From CBDBND01 sp965262665 (lineage in GTDB: Bacteria; Pseudomonadota; Alphaproteobacteria; Rhodospirillales; Rhodospirillaceae): a DNA stretch of 64,000 nt. Each line of letters opens with the position of its first letter. Positions within the stretch are counted from its first letter, which is position 1. Shown one piece after another: positions 1-9,308 of this stretch. Location: contig CBDHFR010000003.1 of assembly GCA_965262665.1 (NCBI GenBank), positions 1,054,001 to 1,118,000 on the forward strand. The letters are read 5' to 3'. Both the position numbers and the translations under genes were made by a program. Under the pieces are notes generated by a model, which worked only from the letters and a program-made list of their open reading frames with translations, was not told the origin of the DNA and made no database searches.

Positions 1-1364
1 CTCTCATCCATCAAGGAGTTGACGTAGAAGCCGCCTTTGGTGAAGGGTTCAACTTCTTGCCAATAAGCGCGGTTCCAGGCGATGTGTTCCGCCTCCAATT
101 CAAGGTCAGTCACCGTCCAGCTGCTGGTGGAATCGATGTTGTGCGACGCATCCCGGTGCGCCCATACGGTGTCAGCCGGGCCGACGCGTGCCACAGCGCC
201 GTCCATGGGCAACAGGCCAACGCCGATACGGCGGGTCGGCAACGGTTCCATGCCGTCGATAACGGCGTTGATTAGGTCATCGGTGACTTCGCGCAAAAAT
301 CCACCCTTGGCATAGCGCCGGCGGCCCGGTTCGTTGACACCGTCGTCGATGGAACGCTGCACATCCACATATTGTTGGGGATAGACCCGGTCGACCGTGG
401 CTTTCCCGTAGGCCCGGACCGCTTTCAATCGGTCATCGATCTGATTGAACGGGCCGTAGTAGTTGCCGCTGATATAGGCGCTGCCCGAGCCATCCGGATT
501 CATAGACGCGCCGCTCAGCACCATTAAGTCTTCCGGAGCGCCGTCGGTAAGGTCGAAGTAAAGCTTCAAGGCGTCTTTGGCATTCTCCCATGTGTACGCC
601 ATAAAGAAATTGAGAATGTTTTGCTCCATGGGGTGGAGGCGCATGAACAGCTTGGTGACAACACCGAAATTGCCGCCACCGCCACGTACGCCCCAGTAGA
701 GATCCTGGTTTTCGTTTGCATTGGCACGGCGGAACTTGCCGTCGGCGGTGACGATCTCGACACCGATATTGTTATCGATGGCGAGGCCGAAGCGTCGTTG
801 TAGACGGCCTATGCCGCCGCCGAGCATCAAACCACCGGCGCCGGTGTGAGAAACCACACCCGCCGTTGTGCCGAGACCGAAGGGCTGGGTCTTACGGTCC
901 ATGTCGCCTAACAGCGCGCCACCTTCCACGGAAACGACCCGGTTTTTGACGTCGACCTCGACCCGGTTCATTGGTGTCATGTCGATGACCAGACCACCGT
1001 CGCACATGCTCTTGCCCGACATGCTGTGACCGCCGCAGCGCACGGCGGTGAGCAGATTGTGTTCGCGGCCAAAATTGACGGCGGATTGGACATCTTCAAC
1101 ACCGTTACACTTGACGATCAGTGCCGGCCGGCGATCCCAATACTTGTTCCAAAGCTCACGGGCGATGTCATAGCCCGGGTGGTCGGGCCGGAGCACGATA
1201 CCATTCAATGACTCTGCAAAGGCCTTGATGTCCGCTCGGGTCAGTATGGTTTTGTCCCCGTCCAAAGTGGCGGCGGAAATGTCCTGCGCCCAGGCTCGGG
1301 CAGACAGGACGGAGGTGGCAACGGCTGCGCCCATGGCGGTTTTCAGCAGGGTTCTGCGGTGCAT
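1..1364 (-). CDS. FAD-linked oxidase, BBE type (partial, C-terminus off window)
   Basis: The gene starts at an ATG at 1364 and runs off the left edge, leaving about 454 residues. It opens with an RR-containing signal (MHRRTLLKTAMGAAVATSV) ending near ARAWAQ, so export by Tat is likely. The motif RCGGHSMSG matches the FAD-attachment region of vanillyl-alcohol-oxidase/PCMH flavoproteins, where the His commonly holds FAD covalently, and VRGGGGNFGVVT is typical of the berberine-bridge-enzyme family. Family members oxidise alcohols, sugars or alkaloids with O2. The substrate cannot be told. No lesion is visible in the part present. Confidence 0.85.
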   Translation of the reverse strand, partial: MHRRTLLKTAMGAAVATSVLSARAWAQDISAATLDGDKTILTRADIKAFAESLNGIVLRPDHPGYDIARELWNKYWDRRPALIVKCNGVEDVQSAVNFGREHNLLTAVRCGGHSMSGKSMCDGGLVIDMTPMNRVEVDVKNRVVSVEGGALLGDMDRKTQPFGLGTTAGVVSHTGAGGLMLGGGIGRLQRRFGLAIDNNIGVEIVTADGKFRRANANENQDLYWGVRGGGGNFGVVTKLFMRLHPMEQNILNFFMAYTWENAKDALKLYFDLTDGAPEDLMVLSGASMNPDGSGSAYISGNYYGPFNQIDDRLKAVRAYGKATVDRVYPQQYVDVQRSIDDGVNEPGRRRYAKGGFLREVTDDLINAVIDGMEPLPTRRIGVGLLPMDGAVARVGPADTVWAHRDASHNIDSTSSWTVTDLELEAEHIAWNRAYWQEVEPFTKGGFYVNSLMDE

Positions 1365-1502
1365 GGCGGTTTCTCCCAAGACGATCATATTGCGATTAAT
1401 GCTCAGCATAAGCGGGACAGGTAAGCCTTGCCAGTCCCCAACCGGCCATGGCCCACACGCCGCTTATTTGACGACCTGACACACCAGTGAAACACTTGCC
1501 TG

Positions 1503-2505
1503 ATGCGCATTACCACAGGCTTTATGTTTGCCTTTTTATGGGTTTCGCCGGTCTTGGCCGACGTCGAGATCACTTTGATCACGGCATGGAACCGCTCGGT
1601 AGAATTCGCCGAAGACTTCACTGAATACTTCGTCGAACCGTTTAACGAGCGCGCAAAAGGTGTAGCCCACATTCGTTACCTTGGCGGGCCGGAGGTCATT
1701 CCCCAGCGGCAGATGGTTTATGCGCTCAAGCGCGGAGTGGTGGATATGTACTTCGGTGCGGCCACTTATATGCTCGGTGTGGCCCCGGAAGCGGATGCGC
1801 TACTGGCGGCGTCCATCACCCCGGCGCAGGCGCGCGAGAATGGGGCGTACGCGGCTATCGAAGAGATTTGGGCGGCCAAGCTCAACGCCTATTTTCTCGG
1901 CTGGCATCAGACCGGCCCGAAATTGCATCTGTTCCTGATCAACCCGCCATTGCTCTTGCCCAATGGCTTGCCCAATGGCTTGCCCAATGTGACAGGCATG
2001 CGCGTGCGCACCACACCCACCTACCGCGCCTTCCTCAACGCCGTCGGAACCGTGCCGGTGGATATCCCGTCGGGCGAGGTTTATACCGCGCTTGAACGCG
2101 GCACGGTCGACGGCATCGCTTGGTCTTCGACCTCCATGTCCGATCAGGGCTTCCAGAATTTCGTGAAGTATCGAATTGATCCCGGCGTTCTCGGTATTCT
2201 CATGACTCTGCAGATGAATCTGGACCGTTGGCGTGATTTGTCTCCGGAGGCGCAAACTCTTTTTCTGGCGGAATCGCTTCGCTACGAACACGACAGCCGC
2301 GAACGCTTTCTGCAAATAGAAGCCGATGAAAAAGCGCGGCTCAAAGCGGAAGGCATGACTTTTTTTACCTTATCGCAGGAGGTCGGTGTACACAGGCATG
2401 GCTTCCGATGCGGTGTGGATACGCATGGCAAAGCAGGTACCCGATGTCGTTCAGCGGCTGCGGCCGCTTTTTGATCCGAGAGAAAATTCGGCACCCGGCG
2501 GCTAG
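1503..2505 (+). pseudogene. TRAP transporter solute-binding protein (DctP family), 3' frameshift
   Basis: This is a periplasmic binding protein of the TRAP/DctP family. It has a signal peptide (MRITTGFMFAFLWVSPVLA), and family features include the GMRVRTTPTYRAFLNAVG segment and ALERGTVDGIAW. The open frame runs to 2474, but its last 35 residues are unlike the family. The +1 frame from about 2386 reads VYTGMASDAVWIRMAK and stops at 2505, which is a normal DctP ending. A small indel near 2385 is therefore likely. A 12-bp unit is repeated at 1957-1987 and encodes PNGLPNGLPN. No dctQ or dctM genes are adjacent, so it is an orphan binding protein or a remnant. Confidence 0.75.
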
Positions 2506-2517
2506 GTCCGCAGTGCC

Positions 2518-2811
2518 TTAAAAGTGGTCTTCGCCTAATTCGCTGCCGTTTTGTTTTTTCTTGGTTGGGCGAGGTGGTTGGGGCGGCTGGTTCTGCTTTT
2601 CGTATTCTTCCACCACCTCTTTGGGCCGCGGATCTTTGGGCGCACTCATGACGATGATCTCGAACAGATACCAAAGCACGCCGGCGCCGATGATATACCC
2701 GGCCACATCCAAGCCGCTGCGAATGCGCACATCCGCGGCGAATAGCAAGACCAACGCACCGACACCAATAAGAAAGCAGCGCAAAACGCGCAGGGTAAAG
2801 GCCTTATCCAT
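2518..2811 (-). CDS. Small two-TM membrane protein, unknown
   Basis: The protein has 97 residues if it starts at the ATG at 2811 (MDKAFTLRVLRCFL), which is preceded by a GGGGGT stretch. An upstream start at 2871 would add 20 uncharacteristic residues. It shows two hydrophobic helices (about 8-27 and 35-53) followed by a charged, proline- and lysine-rich cytosolic tail (QPPQPPRPTKKK). It converges on the preceding binding-protein gene. I do not recognise the family, and the function is unknown. Confidence 0.55.
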   Translation of the reverse strand: MDKAFTLRVLRCFLIGVGALVLLFAADVRIRSGLDVAGYIIGAGVLWYLFEIIVMSAPKDPRPKEVVEEYEKQNQPPQPPRPTKKKQNGSELGEDHF

Positions 2812-2970
2812 GGACACCCCCTGGTCCGTAGACCTGTTGTCCAGTCGACCCTCTCCTATTTTTATGACCAAAGTGTGAACTCTTTGAGGAGCATCTTCAA
2901 CCGCAGGTGCGGGCTCTGACCGCCTGTCGAATCCCCAATGGAATTTGAGGCTGGCCTTTGTCTCGACGCC

Positions 2971-3019
2971 AATCCTCTATAGTCTGGCGCCCCACAATCC
3001 TCTATAGTCTGGCGCCCCA
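2971..3019 (+). repeat. Tandem 25-bp duplication of a promoter-like motif upstream of the MFS array
   Basis: A 24-bp unit at 2971-2994 is repeated exactly at 2996-3019. It contains CTATAGT followed by GCGCCCCA. The second copy ends 11 bp before the first MFS start codon. CTATAGT resembles a -10 element, and the same CTATAGT...GCGCCCCA arrangement occurs at 18573-18590 before the flippase gene. Duplicated promoter is an inference. No convincing -35 box was found at standard spacing. Confidence 0.5.
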
Positions 3020-3030
3020 AAGGGGGGCCC

Positions 3031-4407
3031 ATGACCGATACCACTATCCAGACCGGGTCACCGGACACCTCTAGGTCGCCCGCCATCCCGTTCCCCAACA
3101 TCCGTTATGCCTGGTATGTGGCGGCGCTGATGCTGATCGTCTACATCCTCTCCTATGTCGACCGCTATATCCTCTCCCTGCTGATCGAGCCCATTAAAGC
3201 GTCCCTGGGTCTGACCGACTTCCAGATCGGTCTGCTCATCGGACCCGCGTTCGTCATACTGTTTGTCACCGTCGGCCTGCCCACCGGCTGGCTGGTGGAC
3301 CGCAAGAGCCGCACGGCCATCCTCTCCATCGGCATCGCTGTGTGGAGCGTGATGACCGCCGCTTGCGGCTTGGCCAACAGTTTCGTCAGCCTGTTTCTGG
3401 TGCGCATCGGGGTGGGCATCGGCGAGACCACGGCTGCGCCCTGCGCCTTTTCTTTGTTCGGTGATTACTTTCCCAAGACCGTCCGCCCCCGGGCCGTCGC
3501 CTTATTCATGCTGGGCGCGCCGGCCGGTGCCGGCGTCACTTACATCATCGGCGGGCAGATCTTTGAGATGATCGCCGCCGCCCCGCCGGTGGTGCTGCCG
3601 CTCGTCGGCGAACTGTTTGCCTGGCAAACCTCCTTCCTGCTGGTCGGGTTCCCCGGGCTGATCGTCGCCGCCCTGGTTTGGTTCACTGTCCGCGAACCCA
3701 AGCGCCAGGAAACCCTGTCCCAGCGCACGGGCGGGCCGACACTGGGCGAAGCCGTCGACTATATGTGGAAGCACAAAGCGTCCTACGCAGCGGTGTTCGG
3801 CGGCATCATCGGTGTCACCGCCATCGGCGCCGCCAGTTTTTGGATGCCCGCTCTGTATGAGCGCACCTGGGGCTGGGGCGTCGGCCAAAGTGGATTGGTC
3901 ATTGGCGCCGTGTTGATCACCAGCGGCATCATCGGCACCACACTCGCGGGCCACATAGCAGCAACTCTGATCAAGCGGGGTATTCATCACGCGCCCTATT
4001 ACACAGTCTTTGGCGGTGCGCTGATGATGGTCCCCTTCGCCGCGATATTTCCTTTGATGCCTACACCGGAACTGGCCTCGGTCATGCTGTTTTTCTATTT
4101 CATCGGTATGTCCATCGCCTCGGGCACCAGCCCGAGCTGCATCATCGCCATCACGCCCGGTGAGTTGCGCGGCCAGGCGACTGTCGTGTTCTTTTTCACC
4201 ATCAACCTGTTCGGGTCCCTGGTTGGTCCGCCGCTGGTGGGTCTCATCACCGACTGGATGGGAGACCCAACGGACCTCAAATACGGTTTGGCCATTATCG
4301 CTGTCGGCTTCGGCATCTTCATGAACGTGGTGTTATGGCTCGGCTTTAAGAGTTTCAAAAGAAGCGCAGCTGAGCTGGCCGCCGTGAGTCAGAGTCACGC
4401 GGACTAA
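3031..4407 (+). CDS. MFS transporter, spinster-like (tandem copy 1)
   Basis: This 458-residue protein has twelve predicted membrane helices. The helix 1-2 region reads YVDRYILSLLIEPIKASL and is followed by the MFS signature GWLVDRKSRTA. RIGVGIGETTAAPC in helix 4-5 and SPSCIIAITPGELRGQA near helix 10 are typical of the spinster-like branch. Such transporters move organic solutes by proton coupling, and the substrate is unknown. The start at 3031 follows a GGGGGG-rich ribosome site. It is the first of three near-identical genes separated by 6 bp each, probably one transcript. The array converges on the nitrile hydratase operon. Confidence 0.9.
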   Translation: MTDTTIQTGSPDTSRSPAIPFPNIRYAWYVAALMLIVYILSYVDRYILSLLIEPIKASLGLTDFQIGLLIGPAFVILFVTVGLPTGWLVDRKSRTAILSIGIAVWSVMTAACGLANSFVSLFLVRIGVGIGETTAAPCAFSLFGDYFPKTVRPRAVALFMLGAPAGAGVTYIIGGQIFEMIAAAPPVVLPLVGELFAWQTSFLLVGFPGLIVAALVWFTVREPKRQETLSQRTGGPTLGEAVDYMWKHKASYAAVFGGIIGVTAIGAASFWMPALYERTWGWGVGQSGLVIGAVLITSGIIGTTLAGHIAATLIKRGIHHAPYYTVFGGALMMVPFAAIFPLMPTPELASVMLFFYFIGMSIASGTSPSCIIAITPGELRGQATVVFFFTINLFGSLVGPPLVGLITDWMGDPTDLKYGLAIIAVGFGIFMNVVLWLGFKSFKRSAAELAAVSQSHAD

Positions 4408-4413
4408 ATTTTA

Positions 4414-5760
4414 ATGGCGGAAGCATCAGCACCTCTCGCCACGCCCTATCCCAAGACCCAATACGCCTGGTACGTCGCAGTCCTGCTGGCCCTAGTCTAC
4501 ATCCTCGCCTATGTGGACCGTTATATCCTCTCCCTGTTGATCGAGCCCATCAAAGCCTCTCTGGACCTGACAGACTTTCAGATCGGCCTGCTCATCGGTC
4601 CGGCCTTTGTCATTTTGTTTGTCACCGTAGGCCTGCCCGTCGGTTGGCTGGTGGACCGCAAGAATCGCACGGCCATTCTCTCCATTGGCGTCACGGTATG
4701 GAGTGTCATGACCGCCTGCTGCGGACTGGCCAGCAGTTTCGTCACCCTGTTTCTGGCGCGGGTCGGCGTCGGCATCGGCGAGACCACAGTCTCGCCCTGC
4801 GGCATTTCCCTGCTCGGTGATTACTTCCCCAAGGAGAGCCGCCCCCGGGCCGTGGCCTTCTTCACTCTGGGTGCGCCCATCGGCGCCGGCATGACCTACA
4901 TCATCGGCGGCCAGGTGGTTGAGATGATCGCCGCCGCCCCGCCATTGGTGTTGCCGCTGTTCGGCGAACTCTTCGCCTGGCAGACGTCGTTTCTTCTGGT
5001 TGGCCTCCCGGGTTTGGTTGTCGCTGCCGCCCTGTGGTTCACGGTGCGTGAACCCAAACGCCAGGAGACGCTGCAACACCAATCCGGAACCGCCCCCACC
5101 GGTCCGACAATTGCCGAAGCCGTCGCCTATGTGCGTCGCCACATCGCCGCCTATGGTGCGGTCTTAGTCGGTCCGGCCTGCAACACCGGCATTGCCGTCA
5201 TCAGTTTTTGGACCCCGGCCTTGTATGAACGCACCTGGGGCTGGAGCGTCGGCCAAAGTGGTGTGATGATCGGTGCTGTCCTCATCACCGGGGGACTCAT
5301 CGGCACCCTCGGCAGCGGCTGGATCGCCGCCCGCCTGATCGCCCGGGGCATGCCTCATGCGCCGTACTACACGGTGATTGCCGGCTCACTCCTGATCATC
5401 CCATTTGCCATGCTCTACCCGTTGATGCCGACACCGGAGCTGGCTTCCCTGATGTTGCTCTTCGCCATCATCGGCACCACGGCCAGCGCGGCCACCAGCC
5501 CCAGCTGCATCATCGTCATCACCCCGGGCGAACTGCGCGGACAGGCCACGGCAATGTTCTATTTTGTCGTCAATCTGCTGGGCGCGTTGATTGCGCCGCC
5601 GCTGGTCGGGTTTGTCACCGATGTGATGGGGGCCCCGGATGATCTTAAGTACGCCATGGTCATCGTCGCCGCCGCGTTCGGCATCGTCATGCTGAGCGTT
5701 CTGTTCGCCGGGCTCGGCAGTTTCAAACACAGCGCCGCCGAACGCGCGGCGGTGGGATAG
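4414..5760 (+). CDS. MFS transporter, spinster-like (tandem copy 2)
   Basis: This 448-residue paralogue of its neighbours is colinear over its whole length. It shares the helix 1-2 segment, GWLVDRKNRTA and the GELRGQA motif. It differs mainly in the N-terminus and in the central loop (QHQSGTAPTGPTIAEAVAYV), where transporters of a family often diverge in specificity. It begins 6 bp after copy 1 stops and has no separate promoter, so co-translation is likely. No lesion is visible. Confidence 0.9.
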   Translation: MAEASAPLATPYPKTQYAWYVAVLLALVYILAYVDRYILSLLIEPIKASLDLTDFQIGLLIGPAFVILFVTVGLPVGWLVDRKNRTAILSIGVTVWSVMTACCGLASSFVTLFLARVGVGIGETTVSPCGISLLGDYFPKESRPRAVAFFTLGAPIGAGMTYIIGGQVVEMIAAAPPLVLPLFGELFAWQTSFLLVGLPGLVVAAALWFTVREPKRQETLQHQSGTAPTGPTIAEAVAYVRRHIAAYGAVLVGPACNTGIAVISFWTPALYERTWGWSVGQSGVMIGAVLITGGLIGTLGSGWIAARLIARGMPHAPYYTVIAGSLLIIPFAMLYPLMPTPELASLMLLFAIIGTTASAATSPSCIIVITPGELRGQATAMFYFVVNLLGALIAPPLVGFVTDVMGAPDDLKYAMVIVAAAFGIVMLSVLFAGLGSFKHSAAERAAVG

Positions 5761-5766
5761 CGGTCG

Positions 5767-7107
5767 ATGACCGATATGTACACCACAAGTTCTGAAGCCA
5801 TTCCTTACCCGGACGCCAAATACGCCTGGTATGTGGCCACGCTGCTCGGCTTCGTCTACCTGCTCGCCTACATGGACCGCTACATCCTGTCCTTGCTGAT
5901 CGAGCCCATCAAAGCGTCCCTCGGTCTCAGCGATTTCCAGATCGGCCTGCTCATCGGACCTGCGTTTGTCATCCTGTTCGTCACCGCCGGTTTGCCCATC
6001 GGCTGGCTGGTGGACCGCAAGAACCGCACCGCCATCCTCGCCGCCGGCATCGCCGCCTGGAGCGTAATGACGGCCGCCTGCGGCCTGGCCAAATCCTTTA
6101 CCAGCCTGTTCCTGGTGCGGGTCGGGGTTGGCATCGGGGAGACCACCGTCGCGCCGTGTTCATTCTCTCTCCTCAGCGATTACTTCCCGCAACACTCGCG
6201 CCCCCGCGCCATTGCCTTGTTCTCGATTGGGGCTCCTGTCGGCGCCGGCGCGTCCTATGTCATCGGCGGCCAGGTATTCGAGATGATCAATGCCGCACCG
6301 CCGGTCGTACTGCCGCTATTCGGCGAACTCTTTGCCTGGCAGACCTCGTTCATGCTGGTGGGCCTGCCTGGCCTTTTGGTTGCCGCCTTGGTTTGGCTTT
6401 CGGTGCGCGAACCCAAACGTCAGGAAACCCTGACGGACAAAGTCGGCGGCCCCTCGCTTAAAGACGCCGTCACCTATATGGGCACCCATAAAGCGGCCTA
6501 CGCCACCATCTTCGCCGCCGTATCGTGCAACACCGCCATCGGCGTCGCCATCTTCTGGACGCCGGCCCTGTTTGAGCGAGTCTGGGGCTGGGGCCCCGGC
6601 CAGGCGGGCCTGGTCCTTGGCCTGGTTCTCATTGTCGCCGGTATCATCGGTACCCAATCCGGCGGTTGGATCGCGGCCCGCATCGTCAACAGTGGCAAGC
6701 CCCATGGGGCGTACTACACGGTCTGGGGTGGTGGTGTGATTGTCGTCCTGTTTGGTCTTCTCTACCCGCTAATGCCGACGCCCGAGTTGGCCTCCGCCAT
6801 GGTGTTCTTCGCAGTCGTCGCCACCACCGCCTCGGCGGCCACCAGCCCGAGCTGCATTATCGCCATCACCCCCGGCGAGCTGCGCGGCCAGGCCACCGCC
6901 GTGTTTTATCTGGTCATCAACCTGATCGGCTCGCTGCTGACCCCGCCGCTTTTGGGCGCCATGACCGATTGGTTCGGCGACCCGGCGGACCTGCGCTACG
7001 CCTTGGTGATCGTCACTGCCGGCTTCGGCGCCATCATGCTGATTGTGCTGTGGGCGGGCTTTGGAAGTTTTAAGCGGAGCGCGGCGGAGAGAGCGGGGGT
7101 GGGTTAG
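5767..7107 (+). CDS. MFS transporter, spinster-like (tandem copy 3)
   Basis: This 446-residue paralogue is the last gene of the array, starting 6 bp after copy 2. It retains the spinster-like MFS signatures (GWLVDRKNRTA, RVGVGIGETTVAPC, GELRGQA). Its stop codon overlaps the stop of the convergent nitrile hydratase activator gene by 4 bp (7104-7107), leaving no room for a terminator between the two transcripts. Transport of nitriles, amides or the derived acids is possible from position alone but not shown. Confidence 0.9.
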   Translation: MTDMYTTSSEAIPYPDAKYAWYVATLLGFVYLLAYMDRYILSLLIEPIKASLGLSDFQIGLLIGPAFVILFVTAGLPIGWLVDRKNRTAILAAGIAAWSVMTAACGLAKSFTSLFLVRVGVGIGETTVAPCSFSLLSDYFPQHSRPRAIALFSIGAPVGAGASYVIGGQVFEMINAAPPVVLPLFGELFAWQTSFMLVGLPGLLVAALVWLSVREPKRQETLTDKVGGPSLKDAVTYMGTHKAAYATIFAAVSCNTAIGVAIFWTPALFERVWGWGPGQAGLVLGLVLIVAGIIGTQSGGWIAARIVNSGKPHGAYYTVWGGGVIVVLFGLLYPLMPTPELASAMVFFAVVATTASAATSPSCIIAITPGELRGQATAVFYLVINLIGSLLTPPLLGAMTDWFGDPADLRYALVIVTAGFGAIMLIVLWAGFGSFKRSAAERAGVG

Positions 7108-7463
7108 GAACCCGGCTCCGGGATCGGCTGTCCGTGAGGAGTGGCCTGGTAGTTTTCCTTCCACGCCTCTTTCAACGCAGATAAGTCCGCTGAAGTAGTG
7201 GCGCCTTTGTCCGTCACCAACCGCTCAAGCGCGCCAAGCCACAAAGCGTAGTAGTTGGAACCGTCTTCGGGTCCGCCGGACTCTTTGTCCTTGGCGATTT
7301 CGTCGCCCAGGGTCTCGGCCCACTCATCCCAGGTGAACAAACCGCCTTTATGAAGAGTGACTGTTAAAGCAAATGCCTGTGCTTGCCACGGTTCACTAAA
7401 AATCGTCTCGTTCTCCTGGCTGGGCAGGAGGTCTTCAAAACTTTGAGGGTCGCTGTTGGACAT
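7104..7463 (-). CDS. Nitrile hydratase accessory (activator) protein
   Basis: This 119-residue protein resembles the N-terminal half of nitrile hydratase beta subunits (ENETIFSEPWQAQAFALTV, FTWDEWAETLGDEI). That is the hallmark of the small activator/metallochaperone family (P14K, NhlE type) that delivers cobalt to the alpha subunit. It belongs to the operon encoded upstream on the same strand. An IS630-type element (7572-8630) now separates it from the second beta gene, so its transcription may depend on the element or on read-through. A perfect hairpin of unknown role lies at 7508-7528 upstream of its start. Confidence 0.8.
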   Translation of the reverse strand: MSNSDPQSFEDLLPSQENETIFSEPWQAQAFALTVTLHKGGLFTWDEWAETLGDEIAKDKESGGPEDGSNYYALWLGALERLVTDKGATTSADLSALKEAWKENYQATPHGQPIPEPGS

Positions 7464-7571
7464 TCAGTTTCCCACAAGGCCGATTTTTGTTCACCGTGGC
7501 CGTTTTTAATCGCGCAAGAGCGCGATTGGAGCGCACTCACGTGCGACGGCTCCCCGAATACTGGTTCTCTA

Positions 7572-8630
7572 AAGCATTTCCGATTTATTCTGACGCATAG
7601 CCGTCAGCAACCAAGAAGTTCCTGCAGTGCGCGTGATTGAAGAGGCCGCAGACGTTACCGGCGGCTTTCCACAGATCATCGATGGTGCGGGGTTTTAAGC
7701 GCTTCATGTGAGCTTTGAACTTTGAAAATGCGAGCTCGATCGGGTTGAAGTCCGGCGCATAGGGCGGCAGGAACAAAAGCCATGCGCCCCGCTTTTCAAC
7801 CGCCCGCCTGGCACCGTCGCGTTTGTCGGCCGGCAGATTGCCGGGGACAACAACAGCGCCTTTTTGAAGGGTCGGGGCGCGTTGCGTTTTGATGTACTGC
7901 TCGAATGCATCACCGTCCATGGCGCCCTCGATCAAATCAGGGCACCCAGGGCGCGGTCAGGCCGTCACCGCGCAATCCGGCAATGAAGGTCATGGTTTTC
8001 CAATGACCATGGGGAATGGCGGCAACCATCCGCTGGCCGCTGGGACAGCGCCCCCGCAGGCGCGCCATTTTGGTATTGATACTTGTTTCGTCAAGGAACA
8101 CGATCCTGCCGACCCGCTCGGGATGGGCCGGGAGCCGGGCCTGACGTTGGCGCCAAACCACGCGTGCTGCCTGCCCATCCGCGCGTTCCTGTTCACTGGC
8201 GTGGGCGGTTTTTTTAAAGCTGATCTTGCGCGCGCGGAACCAGTCATTAATCGTCGAAGTCGGCGCAATCACTTGGTGAACTTCGTCCAAACGCTCAGAC
8301 AGCTCTTGCAGTGTCGGGTCTGGCGTCTCCTTAATCCAGCGCAGGATATCCTCGCCGTCAAGGATCAAGACGGCGCTGGCGCGACGGCCGTGGTTTGACC
8401 GCGACAGTCCCCTCGTCTTCATATCGCCTGACATACCGCACCGCCGAGCTTGCGCTCACCTCAAAAAGGGCTGCCGCCTGACGGCGCGACATGCCCGACG
8501 CCACTTTCCTCGCCAAACGAATACGCAGGTCTTCCGATACAGCCACGATGCCCCCGCCAAAGCGGCTATCGAATCAGTCCGCCAAGACCATGACAACAAA
8601 ATATTGATTCATTCAACCTCGGAAACGCTC
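7572..8630 (-). mobile_element. IS630-family element A, copy 1 (1,059 bp, TA target)
   Basis: The ends form an imperfect inverted repeat, with AAGCATTTCCGA at the left and TCGGAAACGCTC at the right. They are flanked by TA dinucleotides (7570-7571, 8631-8632), as expected of IS630/Tc1 elements that duplicate TA. The element landed 4 bp after the stop of the second beta subunit, inside the nitrile hydratase operon. Positions 7572-8515 recur almost without change at 12156-13099. Confidence 0.85.
7585..8546 (-). pseudogene. IS630-family transposase (two frameshifts, catalytic Asp replaced)
   Basis: Three consecutive frames encode one transposase. The first is a helix-turn-helix N-terminus (8546-8358, SGMSRRQAAALFEVSASSAV). 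The middle (8434-7937) contains the first catalytic Asp in VFLDET. The C-terminus (7935-7585) has PPYAPDFNPIELAFSKFK with the catalytic Glu. Frames change near 8390 and 7936. The second catalytic Asp, normally VxDN, reads VVPGNLPADK, so Asp is Gly. Activity is unlikely even if frameshifting rejoins the frames. The second copy shares all three defects. Confidence 0.8.
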
Positions 8631-8636
8631 TAGGTT

Positions 8637-9308
8637 CTATTCCGCTTTCTCTAAGTACGGTTCCCAAAAGTCGATACAGACGCTGTCATTAGGGTTGGCA
8701 TCCGGTCCCCATAGTTCCGTCGCGGAGAAGCGCACGGTGTAGAGTCTCTCCGGTCCTTCGCCTGAGAAAGTGGAATTGGTGTCGGGGAACACATGGCCAC
8801 CGTCATCGGCGACCACTACGCCCAGCTTGCCGCGGGCGTAGCGGGGCAGGCGGGTGTGGCCTTTGGGGTGCATGTTCTTGGCCCGCACCGTTTCACCGAC
8901 GGCAAACACCGGCGGCGTGTCGAGCTGGCGGTGGTAATTGCGTCCGGCTTCGAAACCACAGCGGAAGTCGTCCGGCGTGACCGCCTCACCGACGATGTTT
9001 TCCGGCAGGTCCTCGCCGCGCTTTGCTTTCACCAATTCCTCCGCCGTCACCAGTCCCTTGGCCTGACAGGCCTTCTCCAACCGGGTGAACCAGCGTTCGT
9101 AATAGGCCATGGAGAGATAGTCCGCCGGGGCGAACATTTCCGTCTGCGAGCGGGTGTTGTCGATGTTGCCCTGCAAATGCCCGCCGGTGGTCATCATCAG
9201 GGCGAGCACCTTGCCTTCCCACGGATGGTGAAACACTGGCTCGTTCTCTTCGATGGGGATCGGACCATACCCATACGTGCCTCCCATGTCATGAACTGTA
9301 TTGCTCAT
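8637..9308 (-). CDS. Nitrile hydratase beta subunit, second copy
   Basis: This 224-residue beta subunit starts at the ATG at 9308 (MSNTVHDMGGTYGYGPI), preceded by a GGAAAAGA ribosome site. It ends WEPYLEKAE. VHDMGG at the N-terminus and the SH3-like C-terminal region (GHTRLPRYARGKLGVV, ANPNDSVCIDFWEPYLE) are family hallmarks. Nitrile hydratase converts nitriles to amides in the cytosol as an alpha-beta heterodimer. This subunit overlaps the extended 3' end of the first beta gene by 20 bp. A second, diverged beta subunit is unusual and may alter substrate range or assembly. Confidence 0.88.
   Translation of the reverse strand: MSNTVHDMGGTYGYGPIPIEENEPVFHHPWEGKVLALMMTTGGHLQGNIDNTRSQTEMFAPADYLSMAYYERWFTRLEKACQAKGLVTAEELVKAKRGEDLPENIVGEAVTPDDFRCGFEAGRNYHRQLDTPPVFAVGETVRAKNMHPKGHTRLPRYARGKLGVVVADDGGHVFPDTNSTFSGEGPERLYTVRFSATELWGPDANPNDSVCIDFWEPYLEKAE

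Noticed and set aside
4492..5142. Long minus-strand frames inside the MFS genes
   Set aside because: They mirror GC-rich transporter codons, have Gly/Asp/Gln-rich low-complexity composition and recur in all three paralogues, so they are shadows.
7508..7528. Hairpin as a terminator upstream of the activator gene
   Set aside because: The stem AATCGCGC/GCGCGATT has no T-run on the minus strand, so it does not meet the usual terminator layout.
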